NCBI GenBank assembly: GCA_026120185.1
Contig: JANUWF010001050.1
Coordinates: 248,001-312,000, forward strand
Length of the DNA: 64,000 nucleotides
Reading direction: 5' to 3'
DNA from: Voacanga thouarsii
Lineage: Eukaryota; Streptophyta; Magnoliopsida; Gentianales; Apocynaceae
Shown here: positions 47,528 through 58,647 of the stretch, one piece after another
How positions within the stretch are numbered: position 1 is the first letter of the stretch
Layout of the letters: each line of letters opens with the position of its first letter
Position numbers and translations under genes: made by a program
Notes under the pieces: generated by a model
Told to the model about the DNA's origin: nothing
The model's input: the letters and a program-made list of their open reading frames with translations, nothing else
Databases searched by the model: none

Positions 47528-50500
47528 TCCCCCCTCAAATTGATGCTAAATGATCAGAAAGCATCAATTTGGTAACTAGAAAATGATGTCGTTGTCGTGA
47601 GAGAGCTTTAGTAAATACATCAGCAGTCTGTTGATCTGTGGTGATGTGAGGTAGAGAAATGACATGTGCATCATATGCTTCACGAATAGAATGACAATCC
47701 ACTTCTATGTGCTTGGTGCGCTCGTGAAACACTGGGTTAGCTGTAATTTAGATAGCACTAGTATTATCCGCATGAAGCGGAGTAGGTTCCATTTGAGGAA
47801 ATCCAAGTTCACCCAACAATCCTTGAAGCCAAACAATCTTAGAACATGCAGAGGACATAGCACGATACTCAGACTCAGTGGAGGATTTCGACACCTGATC
47901 TTGCTTCTTGCTTTTCCAAGAGACAAGTGAGTTGCCAATGAACATGCACCAGCTAGTAATGGAACGTCGAGTATCAGAACAACTAGCCTAGTCAGCATCA
48001 CTATATGCAACCAAGTGAATAGGAGAATCTACAGGAAAGAAAAGACCTCGAGTAGAAGTGCCTTGCAAATAGCGAACAATGCGACGAACAGCAGCCAAGT
48101 GAAGGTGCCGAGGGGCCTGCATAAATTGACTAACTTGTTGGACAGCAAAAGAAATGTCAGGCCGAGTAATAGTCAGATAATTCAAGCTCCCCACTAAACG
48201 TCTATATAAGGAGGGATCAGACAAAAAATCACCCTCATCACGACGATATTTAACATTCACTTCTAAGGGAGTATCAATAGACCGACCATCATGAAGACCA
48301 GCTAATGTAATTATCTCCTGAATGTATTTATGCTGATTTAAGAAAAGACCAGCCGCTATAGAGTTCACTTCAAGGCCTAAAAAATAGCGTAAAGGACTTA
48401 GGTCCTTCATAAGAAAAGAGCTTTGAAGGCGCTGTTGAAGCTGAGAAATCAATTCAGAGTCAGTCCCTATAATAATGATATCATCAACATATACTAGGAG
48501 CAAAACAATTCCTTTAGGAGTCTTGCAAAGAAACAAAGAGGAATCATATTGACTCTGGACAAAAGCGAAGCTAATAAGCGTGGATCGAAACTTATCAAAC
48601 CAAGTACGTTGAGCCTGTTTTAAACCATAGAGTGACTTCTTTAGTTTACAAACATCAAAAGAGGGTGTAGAAAATAACCCTAGTGGAGGAGTCATATAAA
48701 TTTCTTCATTAAGATCCCCATGTAAAAAAGCATTCTTAACATCCATCTGTCGTAATGACCAGCCCTTGGAAGCAGCAATAGCTAGAACAAGTCGCACTGT
48801 CGTCATTTTTGCCACTGATGCGAATGTCTCCTCATAATCAACTCCATACTCTTGTCGATTTCCAAGTGCCACCAACCTTGCTTTGTATCGATCAAGTGAC
48901 CCATCAGATCTCAGCTTAATGGAATATACCCATTTACAACCAATGGGTTTAACACCAGTAGGACAGGGAACAATATCCCAAGTATGGTTTTCTTGAAGAG
49001 CTTGAAGTTCTTTTTGCATAGCTTTCTCCCAACATACATGTTTAGTGGCCTGAGAATAAGAGGTAGGAACTGTAATATCAGCTAAAATAGCAGAAAAATC
49101 ATATCGATAAGGAGGATGACTGATACGAGTAGATCTTCGAAGAGCCACTGAAGTGGGCACTGGATCAAGGTCGGGAAGGATTTGCAATGATGGGGGCTGA
49201 CGTCGCTGATAGACAAAACCATGTTTAAAACGCTCAATGGAGGGAGATATATCATCAAAGCTAGGAAGAAGAACACCATGTGAAGGGAGATCCTGCTGCT
49301 GAAAATAGTACTCATGTTCAAAGAAAACCACATTTCTAGAAACACGCAGTCGATTAGTGGCAGCATCATAACACAAAAATCCTTTGTGAGTAGTGCTATA
49401 TCCCATAAATGCACACCTTATTGATTGAGCTGTAAGCTTGTGACGTTCATGTGAAGGTAAGTGGACAAAGCAAACACATCCAAAAGTGTGTAGCATATGA
49501 TAATCAGGCTGCGTACCAAAAAGACGGAAGTAAGGAGAATCAAAATTCAATTGTTGAGAAGGTAGCCGATTAATCAGATAAACTGCCGTCAAAAGAGCTT
49601 CCACCCAAAATCTAGGCAGAACTGAGGCCTGTAAGAGTAAAGTGCAAACCATATCCAGCAGGTGACGGTTTTTCCGTTCAGCCACCCCATTCTGTTGAGG
49701 GGTACAAGGGCAAGATCATTGAGATATACTGCCTTTTTGTTGTAAAAAAGCATGGAAATCATGTGACATATACTCACCTCCATTATCAGACCGTAAAACC
49801 TTAATGGGCTTGGAAAATTGAGTCTCAATATAAGCCACAAAACTTCTGAAAACTGTTAGCACTTCAGCTTTAGTACGCAGAAAATATATCCATGTGAAAC
49901 AACTATAGTCATCATTGAATATCACGAAATATTTATATTGCACATGGGAAATGAAAGGAGTAACACCCCAAACATCACTATGTATAATCTCAAAACATGT
50001 ATTAACACGAGTACCATAAGTAGGAAAAGGTAACACTTTACTCTTTCCTAGTTTACAAACAGAGCAATCAAGAGCTAAACTATTAGACGAACACTGATTG
50101 TTGTTACCAAGAAAGCTATGCTTCATCAAATGAGACAATATCACATTATTTGGATGGCCCAATCGTTTATGCCAAACATCAGCCTTATTTTCAATAATAA
50201 TAGAAGCCAAAGATAAAGTTCTAGGAATAATAAATTGCAATGGAAATAATCTGCCCACTTTAGGCCCCCTCGCGATCGCCTTCTCTGACCCCTGATCCTG
50301 CACAAGATAACCACGACGAGAGAAATTGACATTACAGTTATTATCCACCAATTGCCCAACTGAAATTAGACTAGTAGATAATCCAGGAGAGACAAATACA
50401 TGACGAAAGGAAGATCCAATATCACCAATGGCTGTAATTGGAAGATTACTTCCATTAGCAATCTGAATTTTTTGTTTAGCAGTATACTTCCGAAGATTAT

Positions 50501-51562
50501 GCAGCCAATTAGGTGATCCAGTCATATGATTTGATGCCCCAGAATCAACAAACCAAGGAGAAGAAACAATCTTACCTTGACCATGAAGTCCAAGAGTAGA
50601 GAATGCTGTGATGATCATCTGTTGGACCATTTCTGGAGTAGCAAAAGACTGATTTGTAACAACAATTGTGGCTGTAGAACTGATACTGGTAGGGTTTGAG
50701 ATAGCATCCTGAAAAGCTTGGCCTCGTCGGTTTTCTGGGCGTGTAGGACATTGCTTGATAATATGTCCATTCTGTTTACAATAATTGCAGAATTTCTTAC
50801 CACAATTGCGGGCAATATGCCCGAACTCCTTGCAACTATAGCATTGCGTTTGTCCCTTTCCTCGGTCCTTCCCTTGAGCAGCATAAGCAACATTAACAAC
50901 CTCAGATGGCTCCTTGGACGAACCTAGAAAAGCTTGTGTAGCCATTCGTTGTTCTTCACGCAACAATTCACCAAGACATATATCTAAGGAAGGGACAGGA
51001 TTTCTATTCAGTAATCCAGCCCGTGCAACTTCAAATTCTGGCCTCAGTTTCATCAAAAACTGATCACGCCTACTATCTTCATGAATCGCTTGAAGGCTGG
51101 CTAAGGCCTCTTTAGGTACCTTTGAATAGATAATATCAGAATATTCGCTCCATAAATTAATAAATCCAGAATAATACTGCTCGATAGAGAGATTACCTTG
51201 ACTGAAGTTACTAATCTCAAGTTCTAGTTGAAATCGTCTTGCAGTGTTATCTTGATGATATATGTGTTGCAGATAATCCCACATCTCCTTAGCTGTACTA
51301 AAGGAACACAAATTATTCACCATATGAGCTTCAATAGAACCTAAAATCCAGGAGATGATTCGATTCGAGCATCCTTGGCCTCCCATTGACTAAGTTTTGT
51401 ACCTTCTTTAGGAGCAGGAGCAGACCCGTCAATGTGATTCCAAAGTTCCTTCCCTTTCAGAAACATCCTAAACTAAAATTCCCATGCTGCATAATTTTTT
51501 CCTGTAAATTTGATAGCTAAAGTCTCTGTAGACATTCTTCCAAGAAAATTCTCAATAGACAT
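47528..51562 (-). pseudogene. Copia B gag-pol polyprotein, few lesions
   Basis: One long reading frame from the Met at 51562 (or 51535) to about 47535, in the order gag-protease-integrase-RT-RNase H. Gag has two CCHC knuckles (CYSCKEFGHIARNC, CNYCKQNGHIIKQC), protease WFVDSGASNHMTG, integrase HSDVWG and SDNGGEY plus TPQQNGVAERKN, RT YKARLVALG and the active-site LLLVYVDDI, RNase H KSSTESEYRAMSSA. It is broken by premature stops at 51473-51475, 49716-49718, 47988-47990 and 47748-47750, and by a 5-bp insertion near 51360-51370 (GAATC doubled). Apart from that insertion the frame is continuous, so damage is light. Confidence 0.9.
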
Positions 51563-51723
51563 TTTTCCAAAAAGATTAAATCTCAAAGCCAAAGTTGTTG
51601 ATCAGAAATTAATCAACCAAAAAAATGAAAGCAAACCAGAAACCTTTGGAAGACAGAAGCAAAAAGAAACTGACAGAGATTCGAAGATTCAGCCATGAAT
51701 TTCAAAAACTGTCTCTGATACCA

Positions 51724-52017
51724 TGACAGAGTTTGAGAAAATGGCTGAATGCCTCTTTCTTTGATGATCTTTCCTTTAAATAAGAATTATTGTACGCCTA
51801 TTTTAGACAAGAAAATATTTACAGTAATTACACTAATTATTGCTAATCTACTTTATGTAAGAATATATATAGCTAATACACAAATTAAGGTAAATTGGAT
51901 CTTCAAATCTTAGCCATAATTTCCGCCATAATCATAGCAATTGACAGCCCACAATTAGATCTTCAAATCTCAGCCATAATCATAGCAATTGACAGCCCAC
52001 AACCTCTACCATTGATA
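51724..52017 (-). repeat. Copia B 5' LTR
   Basis: 294 bp, followed on the minus strand by the PBS. It contains a tandem duplication (the block ending in CAATTGACAGCCCACAA occurs twice), which explains the length difference from the 3' LTR. Confidence 0.82.
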
Positions 52018-52569
52018 CTATGCCAATTGTAGACTTATTATCGCAGTAAAGCTTCATCGGACCCTCCAAGTTGTTTCTCATGTCTTCTAAAATGATCTTC
52101 AATCAAAGTAAACTCACATACTCTTTGTGTTATTGCTTGAAACTCAGCTTCTGCACTAGACTGTGTTACCACATTTTACTTTTTACTCTTTCATGTCACA
52201 AGATTCCCACAAAGAAACGTACATATCTAGTGGTCGATCTTCTATCAATCAATGACCCAACATCTGTATAGGCGTCAAACATTAGACCCCCACTTCTCCT
52301 AAAGAGAATTGGGTTGTACTGTACCTTTAAGATATTGTAACACTGTTGTGGTTATGTTGTGCTACTATTTTGCTTTTTACTCTTCCATGTTATAAGATTC
52401 CCACCAAGAAACATACAATATTCAGTGGTCGATCTTCTATCAATCAATGACCCAGCATAATCAGCATCTGTATAGGCTTCAAGAATTAGGCTCCCACTTC
52501 TCCTAAAAAAATTCCTCTTCCTGGTGTACCTTTAAGATATTGCAACATTGTTGTGGTTGTGCTATGCTA
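52018..52569 (-). pseudogene. Copia A RNase H region with tandem duplication
   Basis: Minus-strand RNase H pieces (LYCDNKSTIGI next to Copia B, then SSAEAEF and GNLVT) in decayed form. A segment of about 195 bp is present twice in tandem (for example TGGTCGATCTTCTATCAATC at 52231 and 52426), so this domain part is duplicated. Confidence 0.75.
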
Positions 52570-54128
52570 TGATGGGGTAGAAAATGAATCCAATGCCCAA
52601 CCAAGTTTTAAAATAAAATACGAATTTAACTTATGTATGCATACACAATTGGGCAAGTATACCCATCATGTAGTATAGAGTATAGTTCGAAAGTGTTGAG
52701 AATTCTAAGGAACGGTACGTCAACTATCCTTACTTCACCCGAATTCTATTGTTCAATCAACCAAAATAAGAAGTAAAATAGTACTACTATACAAATACAT
52801 CAACCCAATTTCTAATGAAAAGACTACAATATCACAAGGTAAGATTCAAGAAAGAAAATGAGATTGGTCATGTAATTAAACAAGAATTTCTCCAAAAATA
52901 CTCAAATATAAAACATCACTTAATCAATTTAAATCAAATTCAAGTATTGGCAAGATTTCCAAAATAAAGTAAAATCCACTCTCTCTCGAGTAATGAATCT
53001 CCTATCCTTAGATCCAACCCATAAACATCTCTATCATACAAATCAAATATAAGGATGCATAAAATCAAGAAAATCTAATTATAAGCCAAAAAGCCCTAGA
53101 ATCTCATCTCTAGGTGATCCCAAAACTTCATCTATCACCATGTTCTAAATTCCCCCAAATCATTTCTCAAGTTCATCAAGAGAAAACAAATCTATTAAAT
53201 TGATATAAAAGAGAACCCATCTCATGCATCATTTTTCAAGTTCAACATAAAAGAAATACCCAATCAACTAATTCAATCAATCAAAACTCAAGTGATAAAT
53301 TACTCAAAATAGACATCAATTAATCAAATATACATCCAATACAAGAGTAAATTAGGGTACAACCCTTTAATTACAACTCAAATCAAATAAATCCAACATC
53401 CACAAAATCAAATCACAAAAGTAAGAATATAAAAACTCATAGATAAGGTTTCTCTTCTACTTTGCAATCTTCTTTTGGGTTGCTCCTTTCTCCTCAAATC
53501 TCTCATTGATCTTCTTAGCTCCTCTCTCATGTTCCTAAGGGGCTTTCAGATGATTTTCATAGGTGGCTCTCTTTCCTCGATCAGAAAATGAGATATTTAT
53601 AGGTTCCTCTTCGAATCCCAAACAAAATTCGTTGAACAGGGGGCAATTTGTGATGTTGCACGGTGCCATCCTAAGTGACCTACACAGTGTCGTGTATGCT
53701 TTGATCCTTTGATTTTGGCTTCAAACGACGTCGTGGGATTTATTATTGTCGTGTGCTAGAATATTGCACGACAACGTCAAGGGTGATAGGCACGATGCCA
53801 TTGAGCTCCTAATGTTCTGCTTTTTCTGCATGCTGATGATGCACGACGAGGGGTAAGGTGATGGGCACGACGCCGTTAACTGCCAAAATGTTAACTTTTG
53901 AAATTCAACAGTTGCACGGCAGCGTGCAAAACAATGGTGACGTCGTCGTGTCTCTTCAGTTTGGCTCTTTTTTAGTCTTTTTCTCCTTGAATCCTTGTCT
54001 AATCTCAACTTTTGCATCCTACATAACATAAGGAGCAAATGGGGGATTAAATAGCAATATAAAAATGAATTTCTCAACAACTTAAGCACAAATAATGTAT
54101 AAAATATGTATATGATGAATACTCATCA
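52570..54128. mobile_element. Non-coding repeat C1, solo-LTR-like
   Basis: About 1.56 kb of non-coding DNA interrupting the RT/RNase H part of Copia A. Its right end (minus strand TGATGAGTATTCATCATATA) matches the end of C2 at 58139, and both share internal CTCTCTCGAGT blocks, so they are one family. Ends of TG...CA type suggest an LTR, but no flanking duplication was found for C1 and the left border is approximate. Confidence 0.6.
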
Positions 54129-56490
54129 AACACTCTGTGTGCTGCTCGGAGATGAATCTCTTTTGGACTATGCATGAATTGATTAATCACACTTATAGCA
54201 TAAGCTATATCATGTCGTATGTGAGACAAATAAATGAGCTTTCCTACCAAACGTTGATACATCTACCATAGCATCTTCCTTTGCTATTCCAAGCTTTATA
54301 TTCGGATCTATTGGAGTACTCACCGGTTTGCATAGTGTATTACCTATCTTCTTAAGCAGACTAGTTATATACTTCTATTCAGAGAGAAAATCCCCTTCTT
54401 TGAAAGAGGATATAAAGGCCTTTTAGTACACTCTCTTGTACCTTTTCTCAATGCAAAGGGCAATTTTGTGTCACTGCTACCCCCATGGGTCTCACTCTCC
54501 AACCTTGGTTCGGTTTCAATTTGTAATGTGCGTTCAAAAGTTGGTTTCAATTTGTAATGTGGGTTCAAAAGTCATTACCTGATCGGACTCTTGAACTTGC
54601 GCAAATTTGGGGGCAACCGTATTCTTCCTTGCATACATCTTGCCTTTGTCATATCTAACATCTTTGGGAATAGACTCAGCTTCAGGTTGAGCAAATTCAG
54701 AGGAAATTGTAACAGATTCAGATGGTTCAGAGTGAATTGGGGTATGATTACTAGTGGATGAGGAAGTAGGATGATCAGGTTAAGCAGATACAAGTTCAGA
54801 GAAGATTGTGACAGACTCAGATGGCTCAGAGTGAACTGGGGCATGATCACTAGTGGATAAGGAAGTACGATGATTTGAAATTGAAAGATCCAACAGCAAG
54901 TAAAAACTTAAACTCTCATCTTCTCTCACTAACGTCTCTCTTTGAAAAGATAGGTTTGGAAAGTAAAATTCACGTTCATTGAAGATAACATCAATAGAAA
55001 CAAAAAGTTTTCAGGACGATGGATGATAACACTTAGAACCTTTGTATGTGGATGAGTTTCCCACAAAAACACACTTCATAGTTCTTGGATCCAATTTCCC
55101 TCGGTAGTGACTGTGAACATGTACAAAGGATGTACGTCCAAACACTCTAGGGATAAGATTATTTGTGGTATGTGAGCTAGGATAGAATATTGACAACACG
55201 TCTATTAAACTCTGAACCCTAAGACTCTAGATGACAATCTGTTTATGAGATGTGTTGCTGTAAAAATTGCCTCCCTCCAAAATATTTTAAGTACATGGTG
55301 TTCAAATAACAACGCTTGGGTTTTTTTAAGGAGATCACCATTTTTTTTCTCTACAACTTCATTTTGTTGTGGGGGTATTTACAAAAGATGACTTATGTAT
55401 TATCCCTTGAGTTTGATTGAAAATATGGATTTAGAGTTTGATTGAAATAGTCTTTTGCATTATCAGACCTAACTCTCTTGATGGTCACTCCAAACTAATT
55501 TTTAATCATGGAGTAGAAATTTGGTAAAACAATACTGACATCATATTTATGTTTAAGAAGAAAGACTTGGCAAACTCAAGTACAATCATCAATAAAAGAA
55601 ACAAACCATCGTTTTCTAGAGACATTAGCAATAGTAGATGGACCCAGACATTACTATGGATTAAATGAAACGAAATGGAACTTCTTTCATTGCTCATTGG
55701 AAAGGGTACACGTTTGTGTTTGGCAAGTTCACATTTTTCACAATGAAAAGACTCAACCTCAAAATGTTTAAACAAAGATGGAAACAAAAGTTTTATGACT
55801 CGAAATGACGGATGCCCAAGTCGGAGATGATGGAACTAAATTTTCTCTTTTTTGGATGACAAAAACTCAGAAATAAATGACATTGACTACTTACCCTTGG
55901 TGATGGTCAGTTAACTTGCTTCAAGGAAGTAGAGGCCACCCGATTCTTTAGCATGTCCAATTGTCTTCCTCAAACCCTTCAATCATTATGATGAAAAATC
56001 GCCGTACATTGTAAATTATGAGCAAGTTTTTTTGTGGATATTAGATTGGTAGGTAGCTTAAGGACATGCGGAACATTTTGCAAGGTTAATAATAGGTTAA
56101 TTTGGACAGTTCCAATTCCTGTTACAATGGTCAAAGAATCATCTGCAGTGGCTATTTTTTTATTGCTTGGGCACGAAGAATAGGTGGTAAAAGACATTTA
56201 GTGAGTGGGTCATATAGTCGGTAGCTCATGAATCCATTATCTAAAAGGTGGCAAAAGTTACATATGAAACATTTACTCCAATGGAAAATAGAAACTCACC
56301 TGAATATGCCATAGAATGGGTACTTGAGGGCTTTTCTAGAACGTTGATGATTGCTCTCACTCTTTCCAATTCATCTTGGTTGAGATCAACTATTTCTGGT
56401 TTTGGTGGCTTATCAACTTGGCCAGCAGTTTCATTGGCTTGTCCCTTTTTCTGTTCCCATTCTCGATTGGGTGGCTTTCCATGAAGCTTC
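54129..56490 (-). pseudogene. Copia A gag-pol remnants
   Basis: From high to low coordinates: gag C-terminus after the zinc knuckle (KLHGKPPNREWEQKKGQ), protease-side LQNVPHVLKLPTNLISTKKL, GAG-pre-integrase CEKCELAKHKRVPF, integrase C-terminus RVFGRTSFVHVHS and KCVFVGNSSTYKGSKCYHP. A Pro/Ser-rich linker with repeated SEPSESVTI comes next, then directly YQRLVGKLIYLSH from behind the RT. The RT catalytic core, including its YVDD box, is absent. Many stops. Confidence 0.78.
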
Positions 56491-58140
56491 AATGTGTGTT
56501 ACGTGCATTGGAATTCGTATAAACAATCCACAAAAATCAAATTTAAAATTTAAAATGCTAACACTAAAACCATACATAGGGAATAGTAAGTATCAAATCC
56601 ATAGGAACTTAGTAATTACCATTACTTTGCTCTAATCTCATTGTCTAGCCAAAATGAATATAAAGATAAAGTAAATAAAACTGACTGAACTAACCTAATA
56701 TATCGGACCCATACTAGAAAAGTCACAAGGATCGTCAAGGAGTGAGAAAGCCCATGTACAAGAAAAATCCCCCCCCGGCGCCAACATGTCAAGTAAAGAT
56801 TAAATCACTACGTTCATCAAATTCCAACGCTAACACCGGTATGAGTTTTCAAGAATAAACCTCACTCTCTCTCGAGTTATGAGATTCTTTCCTAAGCCAT
56901 AATTAATTGGTATCTTTACCTAGTCAACTTAATCTAAGGAAGCATTACACTCACCTATCACCCAAAAGGTACCCGAAAGCTCCAATATCCTTATCTCTAG
57001 GCAATATTAAAAATCCATTGACTACCAAGTTCTAATTTTTCAACCTCTCTCTCGAGTTAATCAAAGAAAAACAAACATTGGAGTAATTAATTTAGTGTTC
57101 AACTTTTAACCCCATCTCTTGAAATCATTAAGAGTGAACCAATGAATTAAATAAATCAATTAAGCCCAGACAACCAATCCAATGCAATAATGCCCAAGTG
57201 GTCAAATACAAGAATAGGAATTCAATAAATCATAATAACAACTCAATAGAAGAACATAGATTAGGGTTCATCCCTCAAATACAATTAAAATCATATAAAC
57301 ATCAATATTGTTAAAGAATAATATAAAGAAGAAGAAAGCACTTCACTAATAGACAAGATCTTGAGCTCTTTCTTCCTTGGATTTCCTTCCGCAACCTCTT
57401 CTTCTTCTTGCTTCCCCAAGATCTTCCTTTTCTTGGTGAATCTTTTGAGCTCTCTAAGGGATCTTTTGGTTGGTAGCCAACCAAGGATGAGTTTCTAGGG
57501 TTTATAATGGTGTTTATATAGTATACAATCAAGAAAAATCAGAAAAATTGCAGAAATGTGCAAATATGCACAAGTGGGCAGCCCAGGGGAGTGGGCCGCC
57601 ATGTTTTTCCCTAACGGCGGCCCAGGGAAGTTGAACTTCCTTGGGCTAGTTACCTATACTGGCGTAATATTGAGAAAGTCTAGGTGGCCCTTCCCTAGGC
57701 TGCCATTATTTTTGTACAGTGAGTGGTACTAGGCAGCCTTCTTTGGGCCACCAGGTACTTTTATTCTTTTTTTTAAAAAAAATTTGCTCTTGGCAGCCTA
57801 CTCTTCTGCTTCTTCACCTAGGCCGCCCCTTCTCTAGGCTTTCGTTTTTATTTTGCTTTGGGCGGCCAAGGGAAGTAAACTTCTCTTGGCCGCCATTCTT
57901 CCTCCCTTGCCCACCTTGGTCTTGCTCTAGGTAGCCTAGGGCTGCCTTGTTTTATTTGTGCTTCTTCAATTGTGCTTTATTTCTGCTCCATTTTCATCTT
58001 TGTCATCTCGAAGTGGTATTCTCTTTATTTCCTACAAAAGGAAGATGAAAAGGGTGTGGTGCGTAGTGATTTAAACAAGAATTTCTCATAATTAAAGCAC
58101 AAAAACACTCAAAAATATGTATATGATGAGCCCTCATCAT
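56491..58140. mobile_element. Non-coding repeat C2, solo-LTR-like
   Basis: 1650 bp of non-coding DNA splitting Copia A between KCWK and LHGKPP in gag, with GCTTC on both sides (56486-56490 and 58141-58145). It shares its ATGATGAG...CATCATATACATA end and internal blocks with C1. Confidence 0.7.
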
Positions 58141-58358
58141 GCTTCCAACATTTTGGCCTTACAACTCGTGTTTGAGTTGACATGGTGAAGGAAAGATATT
58201 TGCAGCAATTAAGGGTACCTGAATAGGAAGTGGAGAAGGGAAAGATAAAGAGAAAGTGATAGCAATGAAGGCTGCTTGAAAGAGAAGACTGCAACAATGA
58301 AGGTTGCTCCATGGAGAAGAGGACGAAGAATCCTAGAAAGCCTAGGGCTTTCATACCA

Positions 58359-58642
58359 TGTAAAGAAATGCTTAGAAATTGGGAGAGAATGCTCACTTTT
58401 CATTATACATTAAGTGCTATAATGAATCAATTGTATATAAGCTGTGTACGAAACAAAAATAAGAACTACCCTAAAAAATTGATTACCAAATCCTCTAATT
58501 ACTGACCACAAAATCCCCTAATTACTGATCACAAAATCCTCTACTTTAAGGCTCAGGCTTCCTTAATTTAGTCTGATTCTAGTATTACTATATTTACAGC
58601 ATTACTTTCTTAAAATACATCCATTAGCCACATTTTCCCATA
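58359..58642 (-). repeat. Copia A 5' LTR
   Basis: 284 bp, clearly diverged from the 3' LTR; it begins TATGGGAAAATG on the minus strand and ends TTTACA, followed by the primer-binding site. Confidence 0.88.
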
Positions 58643-58647
58643 GAGTC

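Larger units (their letters stand above)
47282..52017 (-). mobile_element. Copia element B, nearly full-length
   Basis: 4736-bp minus-strand Copia element inserted into the RNase H region of element A. The 3' LTR is 47282-47527 (246 bp) and the 5' LTR 51724-52017 (294 bp); the extra length of the latter is an internal tandem duplication of about 48 bp. PBS TGGTATCAGAGAC follows the 5' LTR and the polypurine tract TTTGAGGGGGGA precedes the 3' LTR. The LTRs differ at several sites, so B is younger than A but older than the RKD-carrying element. No clean 5-bp duplication is seen at its borders. Confidence 0.88.
46767..58642 (-). mobile_element. Copia element A, old, host of nested insertions
   Basis: Minus-strand Copia element bounded by diverged LTRs (46767-47049 and 58359-58642) and the 5-bp duplication GAGTC (46762-46766 and 58643-58647). 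The primer-binding TGGTATGAAAGCC follows the 5' LTR and a polypurine tract GGGGGAG precedes the 3' LTR. Its body is split by Copia B (47282-52017) and two non-coding repeats C1 (about 52570-54128) and C2 (56491-58140). The remaining pieces show gag, protease, integrase and RNase H fragments, but the reverse transcriptase core is deleted. The 3' LTR begins TGTGGG while the 5' LTR begins TATGGG, so the canonical TG is mutated. Confidence 0.88.
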
